64,000 nucleotides of DNA from Hymenoscyphus infarciens (taxonomy: Eukaryota > Ascomycota > Leotiomycetes > Helotiales > Helotiaceae): NCBI GenBank assembly GCA_001414345.1, contig LLCB01000088.1, positions 62,001 to 126,000 on the forward strand, in the 5' to 3' direction. The notes beneath the pieces are model-generated. The model searched no databases. It was not told where the DNA came from and saw only the letters and a program-made list of their open reading frames with translations. A program made the position numbers and the translations under genes. Below are positions 1 through 9,989 of the stretch, one piece after another; position 1 is the stretch's first letter, and every line of letters starts with the position of its first letter.

Positions 1-1
1 A

Positions 2-2254
2 ACTGGATGCAATCCCAAGACCAAGATCTTTGAGATTACTGACAGAAACACTGGCGCAAAGCGAAACATTTCGGTCTTTGACCACTTTAGACAGAAATAC
101 GGGTTTATTTGTAATTACCCTCTTCTGCCCTTGGTCGAGACTACACGCGATGGTTTCATTCCTATGGAGGCCTGTGAGCTTTTTGGCTACCAAAAGTATC
201 AATACAAGTTGGATCCTATTCAGGTAAGAAAGGTCTCCCTCCATGCTTTGATCATTTAACTAACCAAAGGTAGACAGCGTCAATGATCAAGTTCGCTGTG
301 ACACGTCCCAAGCAGCGACTAGAGTCTATTCACACTGGAGTCGGCATGTTGAAGTGGGGTCAGGACCAAAACCTCAAGAAGTTTGGCCTTGAGATGGAGA
401 GAAATTTCACTGTGGTAAGTAACACTTCTCCCTTCGAATCGAGTGACTGATACTAAAGCATGATGAACAGACCAATGCCAAGTTGCTACAGAATCCCGAG
501 ATCCAATTCAAGGGAGCAAAGATCAACCCTGGCACTGCTGGACGTTGGGATCTCCGTGGCAAGAAGCTTTGGACATCAAATCTACAACCACTGAAGTCAT
601 GGGGTGTTTTGGTTATCGACAATTGTGCTGATGAGGCTACCGTCAAGAACTTCATGAATGTTTTCATTCAGACTTATATTGGCCACGGTGGCATTATCGC
701 CAATAAGAATCCTCTCATCCAAGGCAGCCCACCCAGAACCGATCATATTGCCAATGCTGCCAAGCTTCGAAATGCAGTCGGCAATGCCAATCAGATGTCA
801 CCTCAGATCATCTTCGTTATCATGGGTCAGCGCGACTCCTTCCTGTACGAACGTTTGAAGAGATGCATGGAGTGTCGTTTTGGCATGGTTTCGCAGATGA
901 TTGCGGTCAACCACTGCCGAAAGGCAGCCCCTCAATACTGCTCAAACGTCAGCATGAAGGTCAACGCTAAGCTTGTGAGTTTGTTTTCTTTTTTCTTTGT
1001 TGAATTTTACTGATAGACTATTAGGGCGGAATTACATGCAAGGTTGCTAGTCCAGCACCCAAGACTTTCCCTGTACCTACCATGATTGTTGGTAAGTGTA
1101 TTTCTCTATCTTTGAATTGGAACATTTCACTAACTATTTTAGGTGCCGATGTGTCCCACGCCTCGCCAGGTTCCCCCCAACCTTCAATCGCCGCAATCAC
1201 TATGTCTATGGACCCTGATTGCTTGAAGTACGCAGCTCATGTGCAGAGCAACGGCCGCCGAGTTGAGATGATCAGTGAGGAGAATATTCGAGCCGGCTTC
1301 ATGCAGTTGTTCAAGTACTGGGTTGAGACCGCCAAGACTGGACCCTCTCACATTTACTACTTCCGTGACGGTGTTTCCGAGGGCCAGTACAAGGCTGTCC
1401 TTGAAGATGAGGTTGGCCATATGAAGTCTGCCATTTTTGATATGTACAAGGAGAAGGCAAACAATGTAAGTGTTCTTTTCTTTTGCCATTGAAAGATCGC
1501 TAACTTGTCTGAAGATCAAATGGACCATCACTGTTTGCAGCAAGCGCCACCACATTCGCTTTTTCCCCAAGGATGGCGACATGCAAGCTGGCGATAAGAA
1601 CGGCAATGCTCTTCCTGGTACACTTGTTGAGCGTGATGTCACCCATCCGTTCCAATATGACTTCTGTAAGTTCATTTCTGATCCCTCAATTACCGGTATA
1701 CTAACCACCACTTTAGACTTATCGTCCCATTCTGCAATCCAGGGTACTGCACGCCCAACTCATTATCAGTAAGTTTCACTTCTGTATTCCTTGGCCCAAG
1801 TCATTTGCTAATTCCCACTTAGTGTCATTCAAGACGAGGCAAAATTGAAGCCTACGGACTTTCAAAATATGGTCTATAAGCATTGTTACCAATATGCACG
1901 ATCAACAACCCCCGTCTCTCTGTACCCAGCTGTAAGAAGCCATCTGCATTATTTTATGAGGAATGAAAGTGCTAAAATTCACAGGTTTACTACGCCCATC
2001 TCGCAAGTAATCGTGCCCGTTGTCATAATGCCGACGACGCAAGAGATGGACCTACTGGAGGCCAGAAATTTGAGGAGGCCCGAGCAGATGACGTCGTTCG
2101 TCGAAACGTTGGCAATGTCCCCTCCAAGGGACCTTCGTCGCAAACCAGTTCGAAGAGAGACACCACTAAGGCAGAACCCTTGGTTCCGCTTGCTCAGGAT
2201 TCCAAAGACCCGGCATTCATCAAGGCAATCAGAACCTCCATGTGGTATATCTGA
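2..2254 (+). CDS. Argonaute protein (QDE-2-like), 5'-truncated
   Basis: Small-RNA-guided silencing effector. The window starts inside the gene, at about the end of the PAZ domain, and holds the last ~612 residues: linker, MID and the complete PIWI domain. I read nine exons: 2-223, 274-414, 471-974, 1025-1091, 1143-1465, 1515-1665, 1717-1768, 1823-1931 and 1985-2254. All junctions keep one frame. PIWI slicer residues are visible: the first Asp in GADVSHASP, the second Asp in YFRDGVSEGQ, the His in YYAHLASNRARCH, and a plausible glutamate finger in the RRVEMISEE stretch. The complete DEDH set suggests an active slicer. The protein ends in MWYI. In fungi this family acts in quelling and RNA interference with Dicer and QDE-1-type polymerases; none of those lies in the window. 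Confidence 0.95.
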
Positions 2255-3616
2255 TTCAGTCTCCTTCTCTAGGGATTTGATCACTTTCATTTCTTGATTG
2301 TTTCATTTCACTGATTTTTAGAATCTCGGAGGGTTGGTAGTCGAGGATCAACCTCGCGAATTTCGTTCGCGACCATGGTGGGGTATGGTTCCTTTTTACT
2401 ACAATTGATGCTTTCCGGCGGTTCTAATGGGATCTATGAATGGTGCGTTGAGTTGTCGGCGGAACCAAAAATTACGCGATATGATGGTTTTCACGGATTG
2501 AAAAAAATGGCAACGCCAAACACTCACTGGTTTACTTAGGTAGTCTAGTGAATTGAGCGATGCTTTAAAAAAATTATGATCTAATTACCTGTGACCTTGT
2601 GACTTGAATTTTTCTGGTGCTTACTGACATAATTTTCGTGGTATCTAACCATTTCATTTGTGGTTTGTATGAGGGCTTTTTGCAAGGAATACTCTCTAAA
2701 TTATGGCAATGGTATCGGTCAGTTGAAAAAAGTTGATGGAAACCAAGACTTTGTGAAGACCTCGCCTGGTGGAGGGGCAAGTCTTGTATTCTGGGCCTCT
2801 GGCTGTCTGGATTGTTTGATATTGTGAGCTTTATCTTGGTGATGACATTTTCATGATTTGAGTAGTTTAGGGCAGTTGGAGTGCAAGTTGTGCTAGGGTT
2901 TGTAAGGAGGAGGAAATTTGGAGTGGGACGGTAGCTTGGGGGGGGGGCTTGGGATAGAAGGATAAAGGATTTTTAAGAGGGGTTTGGGTGCGTAAGCTTA
3001 GGAGTTTGGGGAATTCTTTTTTTGGGACTTCGCGGGTGTGGTTTAGAGAGGAGGGGGTAAGATGATTGGCAGGCAAGGTGGACGGACGGGAAAGAGTGGT
3101 GGGTGTTGATTTGGAATGAGGGACTATGTTTTTAAATTGAGGTGGTTGGGGTTGTTTGAATTTTGGCGCGATGGGTGTTCTGTGGTTTGGGAAAATTAAG
3201 AGGTTTAGTATGGTGCTGGGACGTCCCCTATTCATTTGCTGGTTGAGGGTGGTTAGAGGGGAAGGTGTGAGTATTGCTTTTTGGGCGGCTGGGCTTGGAT
3301 GGGTTTGAGGGGGAGTTGGGTGTTAAGCGAGGGTTCGTAAGTACACTCTACCTTCCGGGTCATATAGAAAATTTCGGTATCTTCGTGTGACGAGGTCAAG
3401 TCTCCGCTTACAACTTCAAGACTAGTCTGCGTATAGCCTTCTTACTTCGACACCTCGGCTGGTGCCACTCTGACATCTTCAAGGCCTGTAACGTGAGACA
3501 GCAAAAGAGGTGCCCCTCCTCAACAAATCATCTTTTTATAACTTGACTTCTTTCCTGTATCCACTAAACTATCATTGCGATAGCGGATGAAACAAGTCTG
3601 TTGAACCTCAGACAAA
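2255..3616. other. gene-poor stretch after Argonaute
   Basis: This is the 3' flank of the Argonaute gene and intergenic DNA. The plus strand from about 2867 to 3330 is strongly G/T-rich, so the open frames there on the minus strand (Pro/Thr/Leu-rich) look compositional rather than coding. I see no RNA gene or convincing exon. Confidence 0.5.
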
Positions 3617-3823
3617 ATGCGTCTTCCAATCCTCTCCTTTCTTGCTCTCCTTCCACTAGGTTTCTCCCCTCCAACTCCTGTGATCATAACACCGGAAGTG
3701 GTAGCTGCTAATAATAACCACAATCAAGTAAGTAAAAAGCCTTTCGTTTGGGAATGCCTGCCAATTCAGAACATGCATGAGAGTTTCTATTGTACGAGAA
3801 GGTTTAGGGGAACGAGAAAGTAA
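3617..3823 (+). CDS. candidate small secreted protein
   Basis: I do not recognise this short frame. It starts with a signal-peptide-like N-terminus: MRLP followed by a Leu/Phe-rich core and a PPTP break. An Asn/His-rich stretch follows. A good donor (GTAAGT) lies at 3728 directly after the codons for NNHNQ, and an acceptor-like CAG ends at 3769. Removing these 42 nt keeps the frame and gives a ~54-residue product; retaining them gives 68 residues. A 42-nt intron would be short for this genome. A larger intron reaching a second cysteine-containing frame near 4204 is also possible. It stands alone, 1.3 kb past Argonaute. It may be a minor secreted protein or chance. Confidence 0.25.
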   Translation: MRLPILSFLALLPLGFSPPTPVIITPEVVAANNNHNQVSKKPFVWECLPIQNMHESFYCTRRFRGTRK

Positions 3824-4203
3824 ATTCTTAATTATTCCAAACGGTCTCGGGCAAGATATGAGATTGTTCCAGTCTCTTCGATGTATTCGCGGAATAAAAT
3901 CCCTCTCTCTCTCTTTTTTTTTCTTTCTTGAAAGTCTACCTTATAATGAGAACTAAGCAAGAGAAAAACAAGCGAATACTAGCCAAATAAAAGTATAGTA
4001 CTCTACACACAATTCAGCGGAGCAGGACAAGCGAAAATCTACGTGAAGGAGATAGATAAATGTTATCCTATTGATTCTCCTTTGTATGTCCTCTCCATGC
4101 CCCTCCTTTCTCCCCCCATCGACCCCTCTTTCTTGAATCTTGATCCCTCGACTTTAAACCCCTTCTGACTGATTGCAGTCTCAAAAATACATACAGCATC
4201 ACA

Positions 4204-4329
4204 ATGCAACACGCTTTCTACAACAGCACCTGGTACTCCAAGCCTGGATGTAACAAGGCTGATAAACTGTTTACTACGGGTGGGGAGGGGTATTCGTTAG
4301 GATTCCGGAGGATAAGAGTAAGGTTGTGA
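4204..4329 (+). CDS. short cysteine-containing frame, possible exon or relic
   Basis: A 41-codon frame starts MQHAFYNSTWYSKPGC and ends in RIRVRL. It follows a pyrimidine tract and an acceptor-like CAG near 4180. A second frame over its end (from about 4303) reads SKVVSFECVPEFT before a stop, so a frame change inside 4280-4310 would lengthen the product. It could be a downstream exon of the candidate at 3617 or a degraded small gene. No family was recognised. Confidence 0.15.
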   Translation: MQHAFYNSTWYSKPGCNKADKLFTTGGEGYSLGFRRIRVRL

Positions 4330-4457
4330 GTTTTGAGTGTGTGCCTGAATTTACTTAATTGAAATGAGGAGCTATCAGAGGATCTAGGATTTGAGGATTT
4401 GGGTGGGGTTGGGAGGAAAGCGTGGTCTGGTTTAGAATACTATTAGGATAGGGAGGA

Positions 4458-4680
4458 TAAGTGAGATGATCGCTTAACGCTCTCTACCCTTCCTTCCTAT
4501 TGTGCGAGATAGACTGGGAAAATCATTGATATTGTTTGAGAAGTTTAGAAGAATCGGAAATTTGACTCTTTATTTCTTCTAAAATCTCTCGGATAATATA
4601 TGTCATTGCCCTCGATTGTTTCGTACAGTTCCTAGTTAAGTGGGTGACTGAGAGCAATGACCAAATAACTCCAAAGATAT
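4458..4680. mobile_element. MITE-like inverted-repeat element, copy 1 (decayed)
   Basis: The right end at 4642-4658 reads GGGTGACTGAGAGCAATG. Its reverse complement matches the terminal repeats of the copies at 28736 and 63608. The left end near 4458 reads TAAGTGAGATGATCGC followed by CGCTCTC, a weaker match. The core from 4530 (TTGTTTGAGAAG, then AGAAT and TTTGACT) is shared with the copies at 61768 and 63608. The right boundary is uncertain by about 15 nt. There is no coding capacity. Confidence 0.55.
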
Positions 4681-5039
4681 TTGAGACCCCGATATGGAAT
4701 GGGTTTTGGTCCTTAGTGAGCGCGTGGAAATGCTTCATGGTTCAAGAAATAGTAACGATCATGTCTTAAGACGCAACAAGGGAAGCTTCCAGTGGTGAGA
4801 CTTCCTTCGTGAGGACTGGTGTCCAACTGAAATGGAAAAACGAATTTGCATTGGTGCAGGGTGAAGAGCCTCAAATGGTGAATTTTGACTTTTTGATTAC
4901 AAATAGGAAAGCATGTGAAAGGATAGTGAAGGCTATAAGACTTCTCAATGCTGCGCTCCCTTAAGTGAACTGACGAGCGAAGGAGAGAAAAAGGAGGTGC
5001 CACCAAAAGAGGCAGTAAATAAATAAACTTCCAGTACAG

Positions 5040-5210
5040 TAATAATTTGGAACTCGATTGTTCCAAAACACCTGTTACTGGTTTCAAATTGTTTCAAGTC
5101 TTTAGGATAATTGACTTGAATTACCCTAGAAAGATAGAGCAACGAGGGTTAAACCTGAAGTATTTATTGCCGCTTTTTGAGGTCCATCGCGAGGGAAGAA
5201 GCGCACATCT
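5040..5210. repeat. dispersed repeat family B, copy
   Basis: This segment shares several blocks in the same order with 47845-48010: CGATTGTTCCAAAACACCTG against TTGATTGTTCCAAAACACCTG, then TTGAATTACCCT, CAACGAGGG and GTCCATCGCGAG. Divergence is high and no coding potential is seen. It looks like an old non-autonomous element or relic. It lies just downstream of the convergent NOP9 gene. Confidence 0.6.
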
Positions 5211-5353
5211 ATCGGAATGAGAGTACACCAGATAATGAAAGATATTTGAAGTATTGTTTCATGTAATCATCACATTATCAACAAAGCTATCATCCAAGTG
5301 CAACTAACTAGTGAAGCAGCCGAGTACACAACTTGAACCCAGAGTACAATTTT

Positions 5354-7792
5354 TTAGACAGCAACTCTCCTCGCAGGATGAACCATATCCTCGACTCCCT
5401 TTTCATTTTCTCCATCTTTCGCTGCTCCAACCTTGGAACTTCCAATTTTGATATTATTAGCATTTCCAGGGGCCCCTCCTGTAGCCTTATTCTTCGCATG
5501 TCTCTCCCTCGCGAGCTGGATTTTCGATTTCTTGTTTCCATTTGCATCCAACTCATCGTCATTGCCTTTCCAAGGTTGTCTCTTGCCATCCTTGTTATTC
5601 TTCTTCTTGTTTTTCTGCTGTGCGTTGGTAGGCGCTACCTCCGCTGTCTCAGCATTCTTCGCAGGCTCCTCGGAGGGGTACGCAGCTGCACCAAGTGCTT
5701 TGACAGTATTTACCCATTCGCCTCTTCTACGCTTGAAGAGGTCGAGGTGATAATTTCGCCATATGATTCGACCTGTGAAGTTTTCTCGGAGGGCTACCTC
5801 GTGATTGCACAGAGTAAGGGCGACTCGTTCGCACAGAATGAACAAGGGTGCTGTAGAGGCTGTGGATTTGAGGAGAGCGTCTAGAGTATGGGATCCGGTT
5901 GTGGATAGAGCGAGAACTAAAGTAGGGTCCAATTCTGGTGTTTCGGGCTCTGTGGAAAAAAGGAGGGTGTTGATGAATTTTCGTCGGAAAAGTGTTGGGG
6001 TTACAGGGTTGAGGGCCGCCTGAATAATATGTGAGGTTGGTGTGTATAGGGCGAGCGCAATAAGTGTTGACTGTGGAAGACATAATAGTGAGTTTTGAAT
6101 CAATATTGATGGTGGTCCAGGAATTGCAAGCAAACTTTGAGCAAGAAGTGAGCCGTGGGTTTGCTGAGGTGTTGTCTTCATTCCTTGATCTATGGGCTTT
6201 TTTGCTCTCTTCAGGATCGTACCGGTCTTCTCAGGCTTTTCAGGCTGCTCAGGTGCCTCCGGTGCGTCCTCTTCCGGTTTCGCGGCAGTAGTAGCTTTGA
6301 TGAGGGCATCTACATCGGTAACACAAGCCATCTTCAGGACTAAAGTATTCGGATCTGAGCCATACGAAGAAGCAATTGCATTCGTCAAAGCTTCCACGGA
6401 TGCAACCGCCTTTCTTGCATGGCACCTCTCCATCAAAGTCTTGATGATAACAGTTCGTGACCGCTCAACCAAACCCATAATTTGAGGTGCTATCTGCTCA
6501 ACGGCATCCACCAGATCTTCTTTGCTAAGTCGCTCCAACACTTTCATAACAACGTAACTTGAGATCTCATTCCTTGCCAATCCCGCGATACGCTCTTTGA
6601 AAGTGGTTTTGTATATTTGCTTGAACAGCTTCCCTGGAGCATGCGTGCAGATTGTTTCGAGGAGACGTGACCCAATTGCATCGTAAATAATACCGTTGAT
6701 AAAGACAGACGCTGAGCTTCCCTCCGTGCCTAGTTCGTCTGGCAGGAGAGCTGAGATGATGGTTTTCTGGTCGGAGTTTTTGCCCTTTTTCGAATTTGGA
6801 TTAGTCAGTTCGAGTTCAAGGAGGAGTTGTAAAGTAGGGTTGCCAGTAGGGTGTGTGGCGAGGACTTGGATAAAGGTAGGATCCATTGTCGCAATCGTGT
6901 CTGAAATTATCTTCTCAACTGCAAATTGGAAGGACTCTGGAACAGCGCGCTTGTTCAAAGATAATTCTGTTGGTGCCGCAGCCATATTCGCAACCACGAC
7001 CTTCTCCTTTTTCTTGCTTTTCAGTAGAGAATTTGTCGAACTCTTTTCCAGTGATCTGCCAGACAAAATGACCATCAACACTCTCAGCGTATGCGACGCA
7101 AATCGGTCCGTCAACAAGAATGTCATCTGGCCCTCCAGCTCATCCAAGGTTGCCAGGAATAAGCTCTCCATTGACAAGCTCTCGGGATCCTCTGTATCGT
7201 CTGCGTCCCCTACTGACTTTTCCTTCTTCTCCGCCACTACCTCATCCCCAATCAACTCCCTTGTAACCACCGGGGCACTCTGGATAAACAGCATCTCAGC
7301 GCAATGACTTGCAAATCGATGCTGCACCAAATGCGAGAAATTCCCCGCAAAGACCCCAAATAGCTTCTTCTTCTGCGTACTCGTGCTCAACAATATCAAT
7401 CTCTCCATCAGCCGCGAGCAGCTCTGACTACAAGCAATCTTCAATTCCTTCCCTTCTGCCTCCCTGTATACACTCTCGAGGAATAGAGTTCGTTCTTCGT
7501 CGGAAGGGAAATCGTTGAGTTCGAGAAGTTCGTCTGCGCGTCGGAGATATTCCTGTTCCTCGTCTTCGAGCATACCATAGAAAGGTCTTTCAGTAGCTGG
7601 CGCCTTCTCGTCATCTTGTGGCAGGATTGAATTGTCGAGTCCTATGAATTCGACTTCTTCGGAGGGGTCCTCTGGGTCTTGGGACTTTTGGCGTTTGGGG
7701 AGGACGACTTCTTCGTCGCCGGTATCTCGTTTGCGCTTTTTGTCCTTCTCCTCCTTCCGCCGACCTCGACTGTGTTTGTTTTCTTTGGGCAT
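5354..7792 (-). CDS. NOP9: nucleolar protein 9 (pumilio-repeat RNA-binding protein)
   Basis: This is a single-exon gene of 812 codons. Its product looks like Nop9, a nucleolar pumilio-like protein needed for 18S rRNA maturation. In the known family it binds pre-rRNA near the 3' end of 18S and checks early Nob1 cleavage. The N-terminus is highly basic and acidic (KKRKRD, then a DEE/DPED-rich stretch) and suits nucleolar targeting. It is followed by ERPFYGMLEDEEQEYLRRAD, a typical Nop9 opening. Helical repeats follow with pumilio-type cores such as HLVQHRFASHCAEM, DRFASHTLRVLM and ISSYVVMKVLERL. The C-terminus is Lys/Asn-rich (KNKKKNNKDGKRQPW, KSKIQLARERHAKNK). The start ATG is the first in frame; it is followed immediately by the charged region. 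Length is slightly above the usual 650-750. Confidence 0.9.
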   Translation of the reverse strand: MPKENKHSRGRRKEEKDKKRKRDTGDEEVVLPKRQKSQDPEDPSEEVEFIGLDNSILPQDDEKAPATERPFYGMLEDEEQEYLRRADELLELNDFPSDEERTLFLESVYREAEGKELKIACSQSCSRLMERLILLSTSTQKKKLFGVFAGNFSHLVQHRFASHCAEMLFIQSAPVVTRELIGDEVVAEKKEKSVGDADDTEDPESLSMESLFLATLDELEGQMTFLLTDRFASHTLRVLMVILSGRSLEKSSTNSLLKSKKKEKVVVANMAAAPTELSLNKRAVPESFQFAVEKIISDTIATMDPTFIQVLATHPTGNPTLQLLLELELTNPNSKKGKNSDQKTIISALLPDELGTEGSSASVFINGIIYDAIGSRLLETICTHAPGKLFKQIYKTTFKERIAGLARNEISSYVVMKVLERLSKEDLVDAVEQIAPQIMGLVERSRTVIIKTLMERCHARKAVASVEALTNAIASSYGSDPNTLVLKMACVTDVDALIKATTAAKPEEDAPEAPEQPEKPEKTGTILKRAKKPIDQGMKTTPQQTHGSLLAQSLLAIPGPPSILIQNSLLCLPQSTLIALALYTPTSHIIQAALNPVTPTLFRRKFINTLLFSTEPETPELDPTLVLALSTTGSHTLDALLKSTASTAPLFILCERVALTLCNHEVALRENFTGRIIWRNYHLDLFKRRRGEWVNTVKALGAAAYPSEEPAKNAETAEVAPTNAQQKNKKKNNKDGKRQPWKGNDDELDANGNKKSKIQLARERHAKNKATGGAPGNANNIKIGSSKVGAAKDGENEKGVEDMVHPARRVAV

Positions 7793-9989
7793 TGTGTTTG
7801 TGGTTTCGGTTCTGTTGTGCGGTGGTGTCTATGTCTGGGGATTTCCAAGAAACTTTTTTGATCGCGGTCGGTAAAAATCCGGGTGATGGATCTTGAGCCA
7901 ATCAGTTTTGGGTTACACAGACCCACCCTCGCTCGCCTCGCTCCCCTCGCTACTCCTTTCTAGGTCTACTCCCCAAAGTCCAATTTAGCGCCCACAACTG
8001 GCGGATTGATTGCCTCAAGACCACTATTAGGACAAATGTTCATACAACAAAATCTCCCCAATGGTCGCCTGGGGCGGTCAAGGTCTCACATTTCGACTTG
8101 TGAGGAATTGTTTGCAGCACTGGATACCCGACTTCCAGATTGTCGACAGACCTACCACCCTGCCCCTCCGGGTAGGATCCGACGGCGGTCCCTGTCGCCA
8201 ATTCGCAAAAAATCCCAGTGCCTACGAAGCTGGGATTTCTTTACTACAACTAAAGTTTTGCCATTTTTTCCCATTGTTTTGGGGGGTTTTTACTCTTACT
8301 TAATTTTTTGTTGACTTGAATTCTTTTTGCACTTTTTGCTCTCAAGTCAAGCGAATTGTCACCTTTGGGAAGCTACTGGAAGAGGGTGATGACGAATCTG
8401 CGCGCCAGAGTTAGAAAGATACCCAGCCCAACGTTGCTTCTGGCAGCCTAGGTGTTCACGAATGAACCACTCCCAAACCCACTAATAAATCAACACGGTT
8501 CTCGTAAATTCCTTGCGGAGAAAAGGAATTCTTTCTGATTTCCATCAATATTCGTGAATCAATGGATCTTCGAAGTGTTTCATTCCTCGAGCTCACTCTC
8601 TCGTATGCGGTCATCTTTTGCTAAATAATAAAAGTTTCGTTAAAAAAGTGCGGTGTTGTCTATTTTGCAGTAAGAAAGTCGTGCCTTACTCTCCTTCACT
8701 CAGTTTCCCTCAGAGTGTTTGAATCTGCCTTGGACAATGAAAAATACTGTCCAAGACAGCTTATAACAATGAGAAATTTGCTCTCTTTAATCTCCTAACC
8801 TTCTAGATTAATTTTGTGATTGAAATTTCGAGAATGTTGTGCTTCATATGACACTAGAGTGCTGGAGAGTAGTGCTCCAATCTCTTACATAACAGCTCAA
8901 TTTTTCGCAATTAAATCATTTCTCCGCTTTTTGGGGTCCAATTTGGGGGCGCTTGCTTCAATTGACATTGAAGTTTCTTCTTATCAACATTTCGGGTTGA
9001 TCTTTCTTCCACTCTAGCTTATTTTTCGCACGTTTCAACTGAGATTTTCGTGTTCTCTTTGATTTCCCATGGTGTTGCATCTTGGAAGATTTCTTGAAGC
9101 TTGCGTCTCAACCTTTAAGACCCTGAAGAAAGGGGGTTACACTGGAGAGTAGGCGCGGAGAAAGAAAGAAATCTAGCAAAAGGGTAACCTACGAAATTCA
9201 TCGTCCCAATTACCACTTCTACCCTTCCTAGAAATTTGGAAACTTAAGTAGAAGTCATCATTGGAGGCTTTCTGAAATACAATTCGGGAAATCATGGGAA
9301 GTATTATTTCCAAATTGCAAGAATTCGCCTAGACCAACGGTACCTGGTCTCGCGATGGACATTAAAACCGGCAGTAAATACATCAGGTTTTGCACTTGCC
9401 CTACCTACGAGTACCTAACTCTCATTGTTCCAGCCTTTTAGAGCAAGTCAAAGTACATATTCAAACAATTAGAACAATTTGAAATATTGACCCAGGTGTT
9501 TCTGTTTCAGAACAATCAAGTACAATTGCCCCAAAGTACTTGGTAATTGAAGTTGGACTTTACAACTGCCACTGTTAATGTCCACCGTGAGCCTAGTTTA
9601 AGGTCACTATAAAGTTGGAAGTATATTTTAAGCAATCGAAAGCTCAAGTACTGAGTATTTTCACTCTATTTTAATTCACTTAACATGTGCTTTCTTTCAA
9701 GAGTGAAACCAAGATATGAACCACGCATGGAGTCCTGGTTCAAATTCCTTCTGGTATTGTAACCCTCTTTCTTCTGGGGTCTATACAAGATCTGGACTTT
9801 GAAGACGTCAATGTGGACTCTTCAGTGAAATACATAAATCCTAGCAAGAGAAATTACACAGCCCAAAATCGCAAGAATTCCACAAGTTCAAAGCTCCAAT
9901 CCCAATCTAAAATCTACCTCTAAGTTCTAAACTCTCTCATCTCCATCTATCCCATCCGATCCACACATCACAAAACCGCCATATCATGT
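7793..9989. other. 2.2 kb intergenic region
   Basis: This lies between the NOP9 start and the 3' end of the decarboxylase gene. The first ~200 bp should include the NOP9 promoter. The frames at 8006-8314 and 8820-9017 show no family likeness and no intron structure. A family B repeat sits at 9460-9610. Nothing else was recognised. Confidence 0.5.
9460..9610. repeat. dispersed repeat family B, copy
   Basis: The block at 9513 (AGAACAATCAAGTACAATTG, then CCCAAAGT) matches AGAACAATCAAGTCCAATTG at about 13971 in the same orientation. The segment CCAGGTGTTTCTGTTTCAG is the reverse complement of the CACCTGG-containing start of the copy at 47845. The segment CTGCCACTGTTAATGTCCACCG matches its tail in direct orientation. 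The copy therefore appears to be built of inverted halves. Confidence 0.5.

Noticed and set aside
1184..1711. 175-codon minus-strand frame across the Argonaute PIWI region
   Set aside because: Antisense shadow of well-supported Argonaute exons.
2867..3235. 122-codon Pro/Thr-rich minus-strand frame
   Set aside because: Explained by the G/T-rich strand bias of this stretch; no family or splice structure.
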